From Cardiobacteriales bacterium (GTDB lineage Bacteria; Pseudomonadota; Gammaproteobacteria; Cardiobacteriales; Wohlfahrtiimonadaceae), in NCBI GenBank assembly GCA_030150565.1, contig JASLFR010000087.1:1-19318 (forward strand): a stretch of DNA of 19,318 bases, read 5' to 3'. This document shows, piece by piece, positions 1-8,003 of the stretch; position 1 is the stretch's first letter, and each line of letters starts with the position of its first letter. A program made the translations under genes and the position numbers. The notes beneath the pieces were generated by a model that searched no databases, had not been told where the DNA came from, and saw only the letters and a list, made by a program, of their open reading frames with translations.

Positions 1-625
1 TTTAGGTCGTATGCCTTCTGCGGTAGGTTATCAGCCTACACTTGCTGAAGAGATGGGTGTTCTTCAAGAGCGTATTACTTCTACGAAGAAAGGTTCTATT
101 ACATCTGTTCAGGCAGTTTACGTTCCTGCGGATGACTTAACTGACCCTTCACCAGCAACAACGTTTGCTCACTTAGATGCAACGATTGTTCTTTCACGTG
201 AAATCGCTTCATTAGGTATCTATCCTGCGGTTGACCCATTAGATTCAACTTCACGTCAGCTCGATCCTCAAATTATTGGTGAAGATCACTATAATGCGGC
301 TCGTGGTGTACAGACAATTCTTCAGCGCTATGAAGAGCTTAAAGATATCATCGCAATCCTCGGTATGGATGAGTTATCTGAAGATGACAAGTTAATCGTT
401 TCACGTGCTCGTAAGATTCAGCGTTTCCTCTCTCAGCCGTTCCACGTTGCTGAAGTATTTACAGGAGCGCCAGGAAAATATGTATCATTGAAAGATACGA
501 TTTCGAGCTTCTTATCAATCTTAGCGGGTGAGGGTGACCATATCCCAGAGCAACTCTTCTATATGGCGGGTAGCTTCAGTGAAGTATTAGAGCGTTACGC
601 TGCAAGCGACGCAAAAAAAGCTTAA
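1..625 (+). CDS. atpD: F-type ATP synthase subunit beta (3' part, partial)
   Basis: This is the C-terminal part of the catalytic beta subunit of F1Fo ATP synthase; the gene begins before the window. The open frame runs from base 2, upstream of the first visible ATG, so no start is present. The stretch starting GRMPSAVGYQPTLAEEMG is the conserved beta-subunit catalytic region, followed by YVPADDLTDPSPATTFAHLD, the SLGIYPAVDPLDSTSR segment and the DELSEDDK motif (the DELSEED-type lever that couples rotation of the gamma subunit). The stop is TAA at 623-625. The last 40 or so residues are more divergent than in E. coli and end in an Ala/Lys tail. atpC follows after 26 bases, as expected for the end of an atp operon. 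The identity is secure; only the 5' end is missing. Confidence 0.98.
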   Translation, partial: LGRMPSAVGYQPTLAEEMGVLQERITSTKKGSITSVQAVYVPADDLTDPSPATTFAHLDATIVLSREIASLGIYPAVDPLDSTSRQLDPQIIGEDHYNAARGVQTILQRYEELKDIIAILGMDELSEDDKLIVSRARKIQRFLSQPFHVAEVFTGAPGKYVSLKDTISSFLSILAGEGDHIPEQLFYMAGSFSEVLERYAASDAKKA

Positions 626-651
626 TCTAAGATTCAGATAGGAAAAGTTCA

Positions 652-1074
652 ATGAAAACAATCAATGTAACAATTGTCAGTGCAGAGAAAGAGCTCTATT
701 CAGGAGACGTTCAATTCTTTGCAGCTACGGCAATTACAGGTGAGATTGGTGTATATCCAAACCATATGCCGATCTTAACACTCCTTAAGCCAGGACAAGT
801 GCGTTTAACATTGAGTGAAGGCAAAGAAGAAGTTTTCTGGATTTCAGGAGGAATTCTTGAAGTTCAGCCTGAGCAAATTATCGTTCTTGCTGATTCTGCT
901 GAGCGTGCTGAAGCGCTAGATACAAAGACAGCGGAAGAGGCGATGCGCAAAGCTGAAGAGCTCATTAGCGCACGTGATAGTTCAGAGGACTTTGACTATG
1001 AGCAAGCACAAACTGAATTAAGTATTGCACGATCGCAGTTAGATGCATTAAATCGCTTAAAGCAGTTTAAATAA
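652..1074 (+). CDS. atpC: F-type ATP synthase subunit epsilon
   Basis: The epsilon subunit is part of the F1 central stalk; it couples the gamma rotor to the Fo ring and inhibits ATP hydrolysis. The protein has 140 residues, the usual length. The N-terminal beta-sandwich is recognisable from NVTIVSAEKELYSGDVQF and the conserved GEIGVYPNHMPILT turn at about residues 30-45. The C-terminal part (about 85-140) is a helical hairpin with many Glu, Ala and Arg residues (AERAEALDTKTAEEAMRKAEE), the regulatory domain. An AGGAAA ribosome site lies just upstream of ATG 652. It is the last gene of the atp operon, since a strong terminator follows about 23 bases after the stop. Confidence 0.97.
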   Translation: MKTINVTIVSAEKELYSGDVQFFAATAITGEIGVYPNHMPILTLLKPGQVRLTLSEGKEEVFWISGGILEVQPEQIIVLADSAERAEALDTKTAEEAMRKAEELISARDSSEDFDYEQAQTELSIARSQLDALNRLKQFK

Positions 1075-1096
1075 ACGCTTACTTGAAGAGATTGAG

Positions 1097-1130
1097 AGCC
1101 GTTATCAGAAAGATAGCGGCTTTTTTATTT
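1097..1130 (+). terminator. Intrinsic terminator of the atp operon
   Basis: The arm AGCCGTTATC (1097-1106) pairs with GATAGCGGCT (1112-1121), with one G-T wobble and a five-base loop. TTTTTTATTT follows. It lies about 23 bases after the atpC stop and ends the ATP synthase transcript. Confidence 0.9.
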
Positions 1131-1220
1131 CCTCTTTTTATGGAAGGATGTCTACTAAATGGGGAATAAAATTGTGATACATTAGAGCATTAATCCTTTG
1201 TAAGAAGATAGGAAATTACG

Positions 1221-3026
1221 ATGCTATCGTTACTCAATTTTCAGATTATTGATGCCTTAACAAATGAGCAGTTATTCGCTCTGATTATTTTAGGAGCGAG
1301 TTTTATCGGCTTCATGGTGGGGCGTTGGCGCTACGATGTCATTGCAATTGGGGCGCTTCTTGCATTGGTAATTTTAGGCATCGTCCCTCAAGGGGATGCT
1401 TTTTTAGGTTTTAGCCATCGAGCTGTTATTACTGTTGCCGCTGTTTTGGTATTGAGCCACGCATTAGGGAATACAGGGGTTACGTTTCATCTTTCACAAC
1501 ATTTAACCCGCTTTTCAAGTCGCCCCTCTCTGCTTATTTTAACGTTAACGACGCTGGTGGCGTTCTTCTCAGCATTCATGAATGATGTTGGCGCACTCGC
1601 TCTTATTATGCCTGTTGCGATACAGGTTTCTCAACGTTATAAAATCCCCGCTTCAAAAATTTTAATGCCGATGGCATTCGCCTCCCTTTTAGGTGGAACA
1701 TTAACGTTAATCGGTACCCCTCCTAATCTAATTATTGCTCAATATCGTGAGACGTTAGGGGATGAAGCGTTTCAGATGTTTGATTATCTTCCTGTTGGAA
1801 TTGTTATTGCAGTTGTTGGAATTCTCTACATCTCCTTTATTGGATGGCGTCTGCTACCAGTTCGTACAACGGATGATGATGTAAAGCTCTTTGAGACGGA
1901 TGATTACCTTTTAGAAGCTAAAGTGAATGAGGGAAATAAGTTTGTAGGTAAAAGTATTGCAACGCTGCGTGCAACAACAGAAGGGAACGTCCATATTGTT
2001 GCTATTTTACGTGGTGCTCGCCGAATTCTCTCTCCTAGTGATGAGGAGGAGATTAAGCTGAATGATATTCTGTTGGTTGAGGGACAACCTGAAATTTTAA
2101 AGCAACTTGAATTACTCTCAGGGCTCAAAATTACGGAAGGGGAGAAGAGTAGCCGTGAATCTCTTTCCGATGAGATTGAGTTTATTGAAGTGGTGATCAA
2201 TCCAGGTGCACGAATCGCAGATCATACGTTAGAGGAGTTACAGCTCCGTGAGCGGTATGGAATCCAGATTATGGGGATCTCCCGTCATGGGGAGAAATTG
2301 CGACAACGCTTCTCCCGCCTTGTTCTGAAAACAGGCGATGTTTTGCTGATTCAGGGGATTAAAAAAGAGCTTCCAGAGACACTCAATTGGTTGGGTTGTC
2401 TTCCCCTTGCTGAACGAAATGTGCGGCTTAAACCCTCATCTAAAATCTTACCTACGATGATTATCTTCATCAGTTCGGTGATTTTAGTGGCGTTTCAGAT
2501 TCTACCGCCCCATATCGCTTTCCCTTTAGCAATTTTTGTTCTAGTTGCTACACGCCTTCTCTCATTACGGGAGGTGTATCAGAGTTTTGAAGGGCCATTA
2601 ATCCTCTTTTTAGGGTGCTTTATTACGGTTGGCGCTGCACTTGAAGAGACGCAAGTTACACAAATTATCGCTGAGCAATTAGTATCGCTTTTAGAAACAA
2701 TGCCCGCTATGATAATACTTGGTACAGTGATGTTAGTGACGATGTTGATGACTGATGTGATTAACAGTACTGCAACCGCAGTTATTATGGCGCCGATTGC
2801 AGCGGGTGTTGCTCTGCAATTGGGGCATAATTACGATCCCTATCTGATGGCAGTCGCTATTGGTAGTTCGTGTGCATTTAATACACCGATTGGGCATCAT
2901 TCAAATACATTGGTGATGGGGCCAGGAGGATACCAGTTTGGAGATTACTGGCGCATGGGCTTAATGTTAGATGTTATTATTTTAATTACGGCAGTGCCGG
3001 CACTGACCTATTTCTGGTCGTTATAA
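1221..3026 (+). CDS. SLC13/DASS-type permease with two RCK_C (TrkA-C) domains
   Basis: An integral inner-membrane transporter of the SLC13 (divalent anion:sodium symporter) type, 601 residues, close in length and layout to E. coli YfbS. Membrane segments occupy roughly residues 15-210 and 405-600. Between them is a soluble insert of about 190 residues that holds two RCK_C-like domains (about 222-303 and 315-395), each with a GD/ND-x-L-L-x-x-G pattern (NDILLVEG, GDVLLIQG). Substrate-site signatures are present twice: LTLIGTPPNLI near 162-171 with MNDVGA near 120-125, and NSTATAVIMAP near 515-525 with FNTPIGHHSNTLV near 553-565. The RCK_C pair suggests ligand gating, but the substrate (sulfate, dicarboxylate or another anion) cannot be read from the sequence. 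The stop codon directly abuts the upstream alternative ATG of the next gene, so co-transcription with tyrB is likely. A possible extended -10 (TGATACATT, 1175-1183) precedes it without a clear -35. Confidence 0.88.
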   Translation: MLSLLNFQIIDALTNEQLFALIILGASFIGFMVGRWRYDVIAIGALLALVILGIVPQGDAFLGFSHRAVITVAAVLVLSHALGNTGVTFHLSQHLTRFSSRPSLLILTLTTLVAFFSAFMNDVGALALIMPVAIQVSQRYKIPASKILMPMAFASLLGGTLTLIGTPPNLIIAQYRETLGDEAFQMFDYLPVGIVIAVVGILYISFIGWRLLPVRTTDDDVKLFETDDYLLEAKVNEGNKFVGKSIATLRATTEGNVHIVAILRGARRILSPSDEEEIKLNDILLVEGQPEILKQLELLSGLKITEGEKSSRESLSDEIEFIEVVINPGARIADHTLEELQLRERYGIQIMGISRHGEKLRQRFSRLVLKTGDVLLIQGIKKELPETLNWLGCLPLAERNVRLKPSSKILPTMIIFISSVILVAFQILPPHIAFPLAIFVLVATRLLSLREVYQSFEGPLILFLGCFITVGAALEETQVTQIIAEQLVSLLETMPAMIILGTVMLVTMLMTDVINSTATAVIMAPIAAGVALQLGHNYDPYLMAVAIGSSCAFNTPIGHHSNTLVMGPGGYQFGDYWRMGLMLDVIILITAVPALTYFWSL

Positions 3027-3032
3027 ATGGAA

Positions 3033-3037
3033 AAGGA
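3033..3037 (+). promoter_or_regulatory. Ribosome binding site that decides the tyrB start
   Basis: AAGGA lies four bases before ATG 3042. The alternative in-frame ATG at 3027 is preceded by the end of the permease gene with no purine-rich site, so the downstream ATG is the likelier start. Confidence 0.6.
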
Positions 3038-3041
3038 AACA

Positions 3042-4238
3042 ATGAAGCTATTTAATCATATTAATAGTGCGCCCGATGATCCGATTATGGGCGTAGTGGA
3101 GACATTTAAAAAAGATCCTCGTAGCGAAAAAGCGAATTTAAGTATCGGGGTCTATTCTGATGGCGAAGGGAAAGTGCCGGTTCTTGCCGCTGTTGTTGAG
3201 GCTGAACGTCTTCTCGCTGATCAGCCAATTCCTAAAGCGTATCTGCCGATGGTAGGATTCGATCGCTACTTAGAAGAGGTTCAGAAGATGCTCTTTGGTG
3301 CAGAGCACCCTCTTTTAGAAGCGGGTAGAGTTGTAACGATGCAGACGGTTGGAGGGACAGGCGCTCTTAAAATTGGGGCTGATTTCTTAAAAGAGAATTT
3401 CCCTAAGAGCCGCGCTTATATCTCTGATCCTACATGGGATAATCACCACGCTATCTTTGAAGGGGCGGGATTAGATGTCGATTACTACCCCTATTTTGAC
3501 CCTGAGACGAAAGGGGTCGCTTTTGAGAAGTTGATCGATTTTTTAGGCAAGATTGCTGAAGAGTCGATTGTATTGATGCATGTCTGTTGCCATAACCCAA
3601 CGGGGGCAGATCTTTCGGTAGAGCAGTGGGAAGAGGTGGCGGATCTTATGAAGAGACGTCGTTTAATTCCATTCTTAGATATGGCGTATCAAGGTTTCTC
3701 TAAAGGGTTGGAGGAGGATGCAAAAGCGATTGAGATCTTCACCAATCGTGAGATGAATTTCTTAATCTCTAACTCCTACTCTAAATCTTTCTCTATCTAT
3801 AGTGAGCGAATTGGTGCTTTATCAGTGGTAACCGATTCTAAAGAGGAGAGTGAGCGTGTCTTATCCCGCCTTAAAACGATGGTGCGTGCGATCTACTCAT
3901 CACCCCCATCACATGGCGCTTACATTGTAGAAGCCGTTCTTTCTGATGAGCGACTCAAACAGATGTGGCTCGATGAGTTAGCAGAGATGAGCAGCCGTAT
4001 TAAAGAGATGCGTCAAAAGTTTGTAACGCTCCTTAATAGCAAGCAGGAGAAGGTGGATTTTGAGTTTATCAACCGTCAAGCGGGGATGTTTAGCTACTCT
4101 GGTTTGAACGCTGATCAAGTAGCGCAGATGCGTGAAGAGTCAGGGGTCTATATTGTTGATACAGGTCGCATCTGTATGGCAGGCTTGAACGATAAAAATA
4201 TCGAGCTTGTTGCTGATGCAATCGTTAAGGTATTATAG
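3042..4238 (+). CDS. tyrB: Aromatic-amino-acid (class I) aminotransferase
   Basis: A cytoplasmic PLP enzyme that transfers an amino group between glutamate/2-oxoglutarate and aromatic keto acids or oxaloacetate; it is the last step of Tyr and Phe synthesis. From the chosen start it has 398 residues. The N-terminus MKLFNHINSAPDDPIMG aligns with TyrB/AspC starts, and NLSIGVY, YLPMVG, VCCHNPTGADLS and IPFLDMAYQGF are family blocks. The PLP-binding lysine is K248 in NSYSKSFSIY, D213 should contact the pyridine nitrogen, and R376 in TGRICMAGL should bind the substrate carboxylate. An ATG at 3027 would add five residues (MEKET) but has no ribosome site, while AAGGA at 3033-3037 serves ATG 3042, so I prefer 3042. 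TyrB-like wording in several blocks favours an aromatic over a strict aspartate enzyme. A small membrane peptide gene follows after 25 bases. Confidence 0.93.
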   Translation: MKLFNHINSAPDDPIMGVVETFKKDPRSEKANLSIGVYSDGEGKVPVLAAVVEAERLLADQPIPKAYLPMVGFDRYLEEVQKMLFGAEHPLLEAGRVVTMQTVGGTGALKIGADFLKENFPKSRAYISDPTWDNHHAIFEGAGLDVDYYPYFDPETKGVAFEKLIDFLGKIAEESIVLMHVCCHNPTGADLSVEQWEEVADLMKRRRLIPFLDMAYQGFSKGLEEDAKAIEIFTNREMNFLISNSYSKSFSIYSERIGALSVVTDSKEESERVLSRLKTMVRAIYSSPPSHGAYIVEAVLSDERLKQMWLDELAEMSSRIKEMRQKFVTLLNSKQEKVDFEFINRQAGMFSYSGLNADQVAQMREESGVYIVDTGRICMAGLNDKNIELVADAIVKVL

Positions 4239-4263
4239 AGAGAATAGTTATAAGGAGATTGCT

Positions 4264-4359
4264 ATGAAAAATTTAGACGCGGTCATTCCGCTTTATATTA
4301 TTGGTGGTTTAGCGGCGCTTGGTTGGGTTGCACTCTTTGGTGTGATTCTCTTTAGCTAA
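4264..4359 (+). CDS. Small single-pass membrane peptide, 31 residues, function unknown
   Basis: A short open frame encoding a 31-residue peptide that starts MKNLDAVIPLYIIGGLAALG and ends LFGVILFS. Residues 8-30 form one hydrophobic segment with small residues (GG, AALG), consistent with a single transmembrane helix; the N-terminus carries one Lys and one Asp. Support for translation: a near-perfect Shine-Dalgarno AAGGAG (4252-4257) six bases before ATG, a position 25 bases after the tyrB stop, and an intrinsic terminator only 21 bases after its stop. Together these make it the last cistron of the permease-tyrB unit. It does not resemble CydX, KdpF or CcoQ in any way I can recognise, so no function is assigned. 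By analogy with other small membrane proteins it might assist a membrane complex, possibly the SLC13 permease, but this is inference. Confidence 0.72.
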   Translation: MKNLDAVIPLYIIGGLAALGWVALFGVILFS

Positions 4360-4380
4360 GCTAAACGAATGAAGATGAAG

Positions 4381-4409
4381 AGAGGTGTTTTTATAACACC
4401 TCTTTTTTT
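4381..4409 (+). terminator. Intrinsic terminator after the tyrB/small-peptide unit
   Basis: AGAGGTGTT (4381-4389) pairs perfectly with AACACCTCT (4395-4403) around a five-base loop, followed by a run of seven T. It ends the permease-tyrB-peptide unit and sits only 25 bases before the birA start. Confidence 0.92.
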
Positions 4410-4434
4410 ATGAGGCGATAATAGGAGGGGGTAG

Positions 4435-5415
4435 ATGTTTGAGTCGATTTGGCAAGAGTTATTGAGTGGAGAGGCTCTTCTTAAAGAGAAAATATTCACC
4501 GAGAGTAGTGATGAGTCGATAAAATCATCTCTCGATTCTCTTCTTAATGAGGGGATATTGAGGGAAGAGGAGGGGCGATACAGGTTAAGCGAGGAGTTTC
4601 AGCCCCTTAAACGAGCAGCGATCATGGCGTATCTTAATCAACATCATCCCCTATTAGCGCCTGAAATCGATCTTATGGTGAGCGCAGTAACGGGCTCTAC
4701 AAATAGTGATCTGCTTGCCGCTTTTGATACGAATCAATTGAGTAGAAAAATTACGGTTGCTACTGCAGAGCGGCAGAGGGCAGGGCGGGGGAGAAGAGGA
4801 AAAGAGTGGAGCTCCCCTTTTGGCGTTAATCTCTATTACTCTCTTGGCATTGAGTTAAAGAGTGACAGACTTCCCCATCTTCAGAGTTTAAGCCTCTGGG
4901 TTGGCGTTGAGTTAGCGAAAATTTTAGAGAGCCATTCGATCCCCGCTAAGGTGAAGTGGCCAAATGATCTCTGGGTGGAGAGAAAGAAGCTTGGAGGAAT
5001 CTTAATTGAGAGCCGTATTCATGAGGATCGTCTCTTTATAGTGATTGGAATTGGGCTTAATCACCGATCCTCATCATTGATTGAGGCGACACAAGCGGTC
5101 ACTAGTTGTGAATCTATTTTAGGAAGAGAGGGGGTAGAGGCGCTCAATCGTAATCATTTAATCGGTGAGATTACTCTAGCGCTCGTTGCACTACTCTCCC
5201 GCTTAGATGGGGACTCGAACCGAGAGCTACAGAAGATCTGGCCAGAAGTGAGCGCTCTTTATAGGGAGCGAGTACGGATTCTACGTGAAGAGGGGGTACT
5301 CTTAGGGGAAGAGATTGGCGTTTCAGAGAGTGGAGGGCTCTTAATCTTAGATCAATCGGGGGAGAGGCAAACTTTTTATTCAGGCGATGTCTCATTAAGA
5401 GGGGAGTCTGATTAG
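4435..5415 (+). CDS. birA: Biotin-[acetyl-CoA-carboxylase] ligase / probable biotin repressor BirA
   Basis: The enzyme activates biotin to biotinyl-5'-AMP and transfers it to the AccB carrier lysine; it acts in the cytoplasm. The protein has 326 residues, the size of group II (DNA-binding) BirA. Catalytic blocks are GSTNSDLL (about 87-94), the adenylate loop GRGRRGKEWSSPFGVNLYYS (about 117-136), VKWPNDLWV, KLGGILIES with K185 corresponding to the catalytic lysine region, and IGIGLN. The C-terminal SH3-like domain (about 270-322) ends in FYSGDVSLR. Residues 1-55 are in the place of the winged-helix repressor domain; SDESIKSSLDSLLNEGI could be the recognition helix and GRYRLSE the wing, but this part is very divergent, so repressor activity is uncertain. 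A strong site (AGGAGGGGG) precedes ATG 4435. The start lies only 25 bases after a terminator, which leaves little room for a separate promoter. Confidence 0.92.
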   Translation: MFESIWQELLSGEALLKEKIFTESSDESIKSSLDSLLNEGILREEEGRYRLSEEFQPLKRAAIMAYLNQHHPLLAPEIDLMVSAVTGSTNSDLLAAFDTNQLSRKITVATAERQRAGRGRRGKEWSSPFGVNLYYSLGIELKSDRLPHLQSLSLWVGVELAKILESHSIPAKVKWPNDLWVERKKLGGILIESRIHEDRLFIVIGIGLNHRSSSLIEATQAVTSCESILGREGVEALNRNHLIGEITLALVALLSRLDGDSNRELQKIWPEVSALYRERVRILREEGVLLGEEIGVSESGGLLILDQSGERQTFYSGDVSLRGESD

Positions 5416-5426
5416 CTTGATATAAA

Positions 5427-5452
5427 AAGAGCCCCTTTTTGGAGGGGCTCTT
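5427..5452. terminator. Bidirectional terminator between birA and the convergent gene
   Basis: AAGAGCCCC (5427-5435) pairs with GGGGCTCTT (5444-5452), with further pairing possible inside. Read on the minus strand the hairpin is followed by TTTTTATA, a good U-tract for the PG-binding gene ending at 5476. On the plus strand the following TTCTTCAATT is a weaker tract serving birA. Confidence 0.85.
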
Positions 5453-5475
5453 CTTCAATTGTGGTAATAAGGCTT

Positions 5476-7995
5476 TTAACGGCAGCGGAGTGAAAGAACG
5501 CGCCCATTTTTGTAGTAGATACTACATTGAGCACCATTCTTCTGATTCGCACACCAGCGCATCCCCATTGTAATATTATTGACTCGACACCCTGTTACAG
5601 CCCCCTGTTTATTACGAACAAGTTGCATTCTTCCCGTAACCCGATTCTTTGGCGCTGCGCTTAAAATTCCCTCCTGCTGCTGCCCCTTTTTACTGATCTG
5701 ATTGATAGAGACCGTTGTCCCTTTTGGTGGGCGGGGTGTTTTTGCTGCAGTATTGCTTGCATGAGCGGCACTACCTGCGGGTGGATTTGCTCCCTGTTTA
5801 TCAGCAGCTGTGCGAAGATGCATTAAAATGTCAGCCGTAAATTGATCCGATTTTGCATGTTTAATAGAGGTTAGGAATTTATTCATCGCCTCTTCTGTGC
5901 GCTTTCCATAGATACCATCGGTAGAGATATTGTGGCCGAGTGTTTTTAAGTACTCTTGCCCCTTTTTCACCAGCTCTTTCTCAAATTTTTCGAAGAAGGT
6001 GCGATCTAATTTCTGCTTCTCATCGATTTTATACCCTTTACGGAATGCCGAAATCGCTTTTTGGGTTGCAGGTCCATCTATACCATCTGCTTTTCCTGCA
6101 AGGTAACCGAAGCCGATGAGATATTTCTGTAACAGAATAAGAAACTCTTTCTCCTCCTCTAATTCAGCAAGATATTGGAGGTATTGCGAATGGTATTGTG
6201 AGCCTTGAATCTCATCGATAATCGCAAGAAGAAGCTCACTATCGAGGGTAGGCTCACTATTTGAGAGTTTGAGACGTTTTTTAAGCTCAACAACTGCACG
6301 GCGCGTCTTAGGGCCGAGAGTTCCCGTTGGCTGATCATCCATATACTCTTTTGAGCGTAGATAGCGTTGGAAGCGGTTAATACTCTCCCGCTCTAACTGT
6401 TGAAGCGTCTGACGGCCAAGCACTCCATCGGCAGCGAGCTTTTCTGATTTTTGAAACGCTTTCACCGCCTCTTTCATGCTCTCTCCTTGAACACCGTCGA
6501 TCGTTCCTTGATAGAACCCGAGATAAGCGAGCATCAATTGTTGATGGGTTACATTATCCGCCCCTCCACTCTGATAGCCGCTAATAGCAACTTTGCGCTC
6601 CTCTTTTGGACTCTCTTTAGCTTCAGCGAGCGCCTCCTCTTCCTCTTTGATCTCATCAATCGTTGGCGTCTCTTCATCGAGTGTTGCAACTTCACTCTCT
6701 TGCAGACTCTCCGCGTCGGTAATCTGCTCTATCTCTGTCTGGGAGATCTTCTCTGTTGGATCGAGCTCAGCTGCGGTTAATTGATCATCAGCAAGCGCAA
6801 TCTCGATTTCAGGGCGATTCCCCACCTCTTCACGACTAAAGAGGGCCAAAATGAGTTGAGGTGAAAGTCCACCAGTCTCCTCAATGCCAAGCTCTCGCTC
6901 AAATTTTTCAATCGCGCTGCGAGTGCCTGAGCCATCAATACCATCGATTGAGCTATCGTAGAGCCCTAATGATTTTAACGCTTGCTGCACCTCTTTACGT
7001 ACTTCAACTTCGAGTGGTGCTTCCCACTTTGCATCGAGCTGCCCACTCTCTTTTAGCCCTAAATGGCGCTGATACGCTCTAATAGCGTTACGCGTTGCAG
7101 GTCCCATTGAACCATCGAGCTCATCTGTAAAGAAGCCCCTCAATTTTAGCCAAACTTGCAGGGTTAAAACGGTACCGCTTCGCGCCTCAACAAGAAGTTT
7201 ATCGATCTCTTCTCGATTGTAATTGAAGAGGTGGGTTCTCTCTTCTTGCTCCTCTTTTTTAGCCTGTTGTTGCAGCTTCTCTTTGTTTGAATGCTCTTTA
7301 GAAGGGGCACTCTCTTGAGTGAGGCTCTCCTCTTCTTTAATCTCTACCTCTCGCCACTCTTTGCCCGCAATGAGGTGTTCAAGATGGGGGCGATCGATAT
7401 CACGCTCTTTTTTGCGCACCTGCTCAATCGTTTCGAGTGTAATGAGTGGAGCGTTTGGATTGTTGGTTAATGCTCTCAGTGCGCTACTTGTCGCTTCATC
7501 AAGCTTACCGGTGAGTGCAATATTATACCCTTCATCAATGAGGTGAGATTGCAGGGTATAGATCGCCTCCATCTCAAGAGCGTTATACCAATCAGGCGTA
7601 ATGTAGCGATTAAAGGGTAATCCTCGAGTCTTCTGAAATTGGAGAATATCATTTGCAAATCGTGCATTATAAACCCCATTGAGATTGCTTACAGGTGCAC
7701 GAAGGAGGTAGAGCCACATCTGCGTTCGCAATACCATCTGCTGATTCACCCCAGAGTTGACCCCCGCCTCATGAAGTAGAGCAAGAATGGCAGGATCATT
7801 CTCTATTCTTGCATAATCGAGCAGAGTAAAACCTTGCTGATCTTGCTGATGAAGTGCATCACGGCTCACTTTTGTGAGCGCCTCAAGATTCTGCTCTTTT
7901 ACATGAGTGAAGAGATCTACACCCTCTTGCGCAAAAGTGAGATGCATAGAGAAGAGGAGTGTTGTGAGGGTCAAGAATTTCTGGGAGCGGTTCAT
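5476..7995 (-). CDS. Secreted protein with ankyrin-like N-terminus, repeated peptidoglycan-binding domains and a four-Cys tail
   Basis: An 839-residue exported protein. Residues 1-22 are a signal peptide (MNRSQKFLTL, hydrophobic core, FAQ-E cleavage). Residues 47-78 resemble one ankyrin repeat (DQQGFTLLDYA, ILALLHEAG). Six clear PG_binding_1-type units follow at about 272-327, 332-386, 483-536, 539-592, 618-672 and 675-727, each with a DGxxGxxT..AI..F pattern (for example DGSMGPATRNAIRAY, ADGIDGPATQKAISAF); a divergent unit lies near 145-176. Glu/Lys-rich linkers, probably coiled or disordered, occupy 196-255 and 395-470. An Ala/Pro-rich stretch at 735-760 leads to a C-terminal module with four cysteines (803, 815, 824, 838) that may form disulfides. 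No transpeptidase, amidase or lysozyme domain is visible, so it probably binds the cell wall without cutting it. It starts eight bases after the mnmG stop with only a weak, distant AAGGA site. Its exact role is unknown. Confidence 0.85.
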   Translation of the reverse strand: MNRSQKFLTLTTLLFSMHLTFAQEGVDLFTHVKEQNLEALTKVSRDALHQQDQQGFTLLDYARIENDPAILALLHEAGVNSGVNQQMVLRTQMWLYLLRAPVSNLNGVYNARFANDILQFQKTRGLPFNRYITPDWYNALEMEAIYTLQSHLIDEGYNIALTGKLDEATSSALRALTNNPNAPLITLETIEQVRKKERDIDRPHLEHLIAGKEWREVEIKEEESLTQESAPSKEHSNKEKLQQQAKKEEQEERTHLFNYNREEIDKLLVEARSGTVLTLQVWLKLRGFFTDELDGSMGPATRNAIRAYQRHLGLKESGQLDAKWEAPLEVEVRKEVQQALKSLGLYDSSIDGIDGSGTRSAIEKFERELGIEETGGLSPQLILALFSREEVGNRPEIEIALADDQLTAAELDPTEKISQTEIEQITDAESLQESEVATLDEETPTIDEIKEEEEALAEAKESPKEERKVAISGYQSGGADNVTHQQLMLAYLGFYQGTIDGVQGESMKEAVKAFQKSEKLAADGVLGRQTLQQLERESINRFQRYLRSKEYMDDQPTGTLGPKTRRAVVELKKRLKLSNSEPTLDSELLLAIIDEIQGSQYHSQYLQYLAELEEEKEFLILLQKYLIGFGYLAGKADGIDGPATQKAISAFRKGYKIDEKQKLDRTFFEKFEKELVKKGQEYLKTLGHNISTDGIYGKRTEEAMNKFLTSIKHAKSDQFTADILMHLRTAADKQGANPPAGSAAHASNTAAKTPRPPKGTTVSINQISKKGQQQEGILSAAPKNRVTGRMQLVRNKQGAVTGCRVNNITMGMRWCANQKNGAQCSIYYKNGRVLSLRCR

Positions 7996-8003
7996 TGAAT
8001 CAA

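Noticed and set aside
3027..3041. Upstream ATG for tyrB adding MEKET
   Set aside because: No ribosome site precedes it, while AAGGA lies before ATG 3042 and the shorter N-terminus matches the family.
6480..7400. Glu-rich repetitive stretches that look like tandem DNA repeats
   Set aside because: The repetition is at protein level (acidic linkers and repeated PG-binding folds); no long exact DNA repeat was seen.
6451..7546. Several plus-strand open frames opposite the PG-binding protein gene
   Set aside because: They are antisense shadows of a long, domain-bearing gene with low-complexity Glu/Leu/Ser codons and lack ribosome sites.
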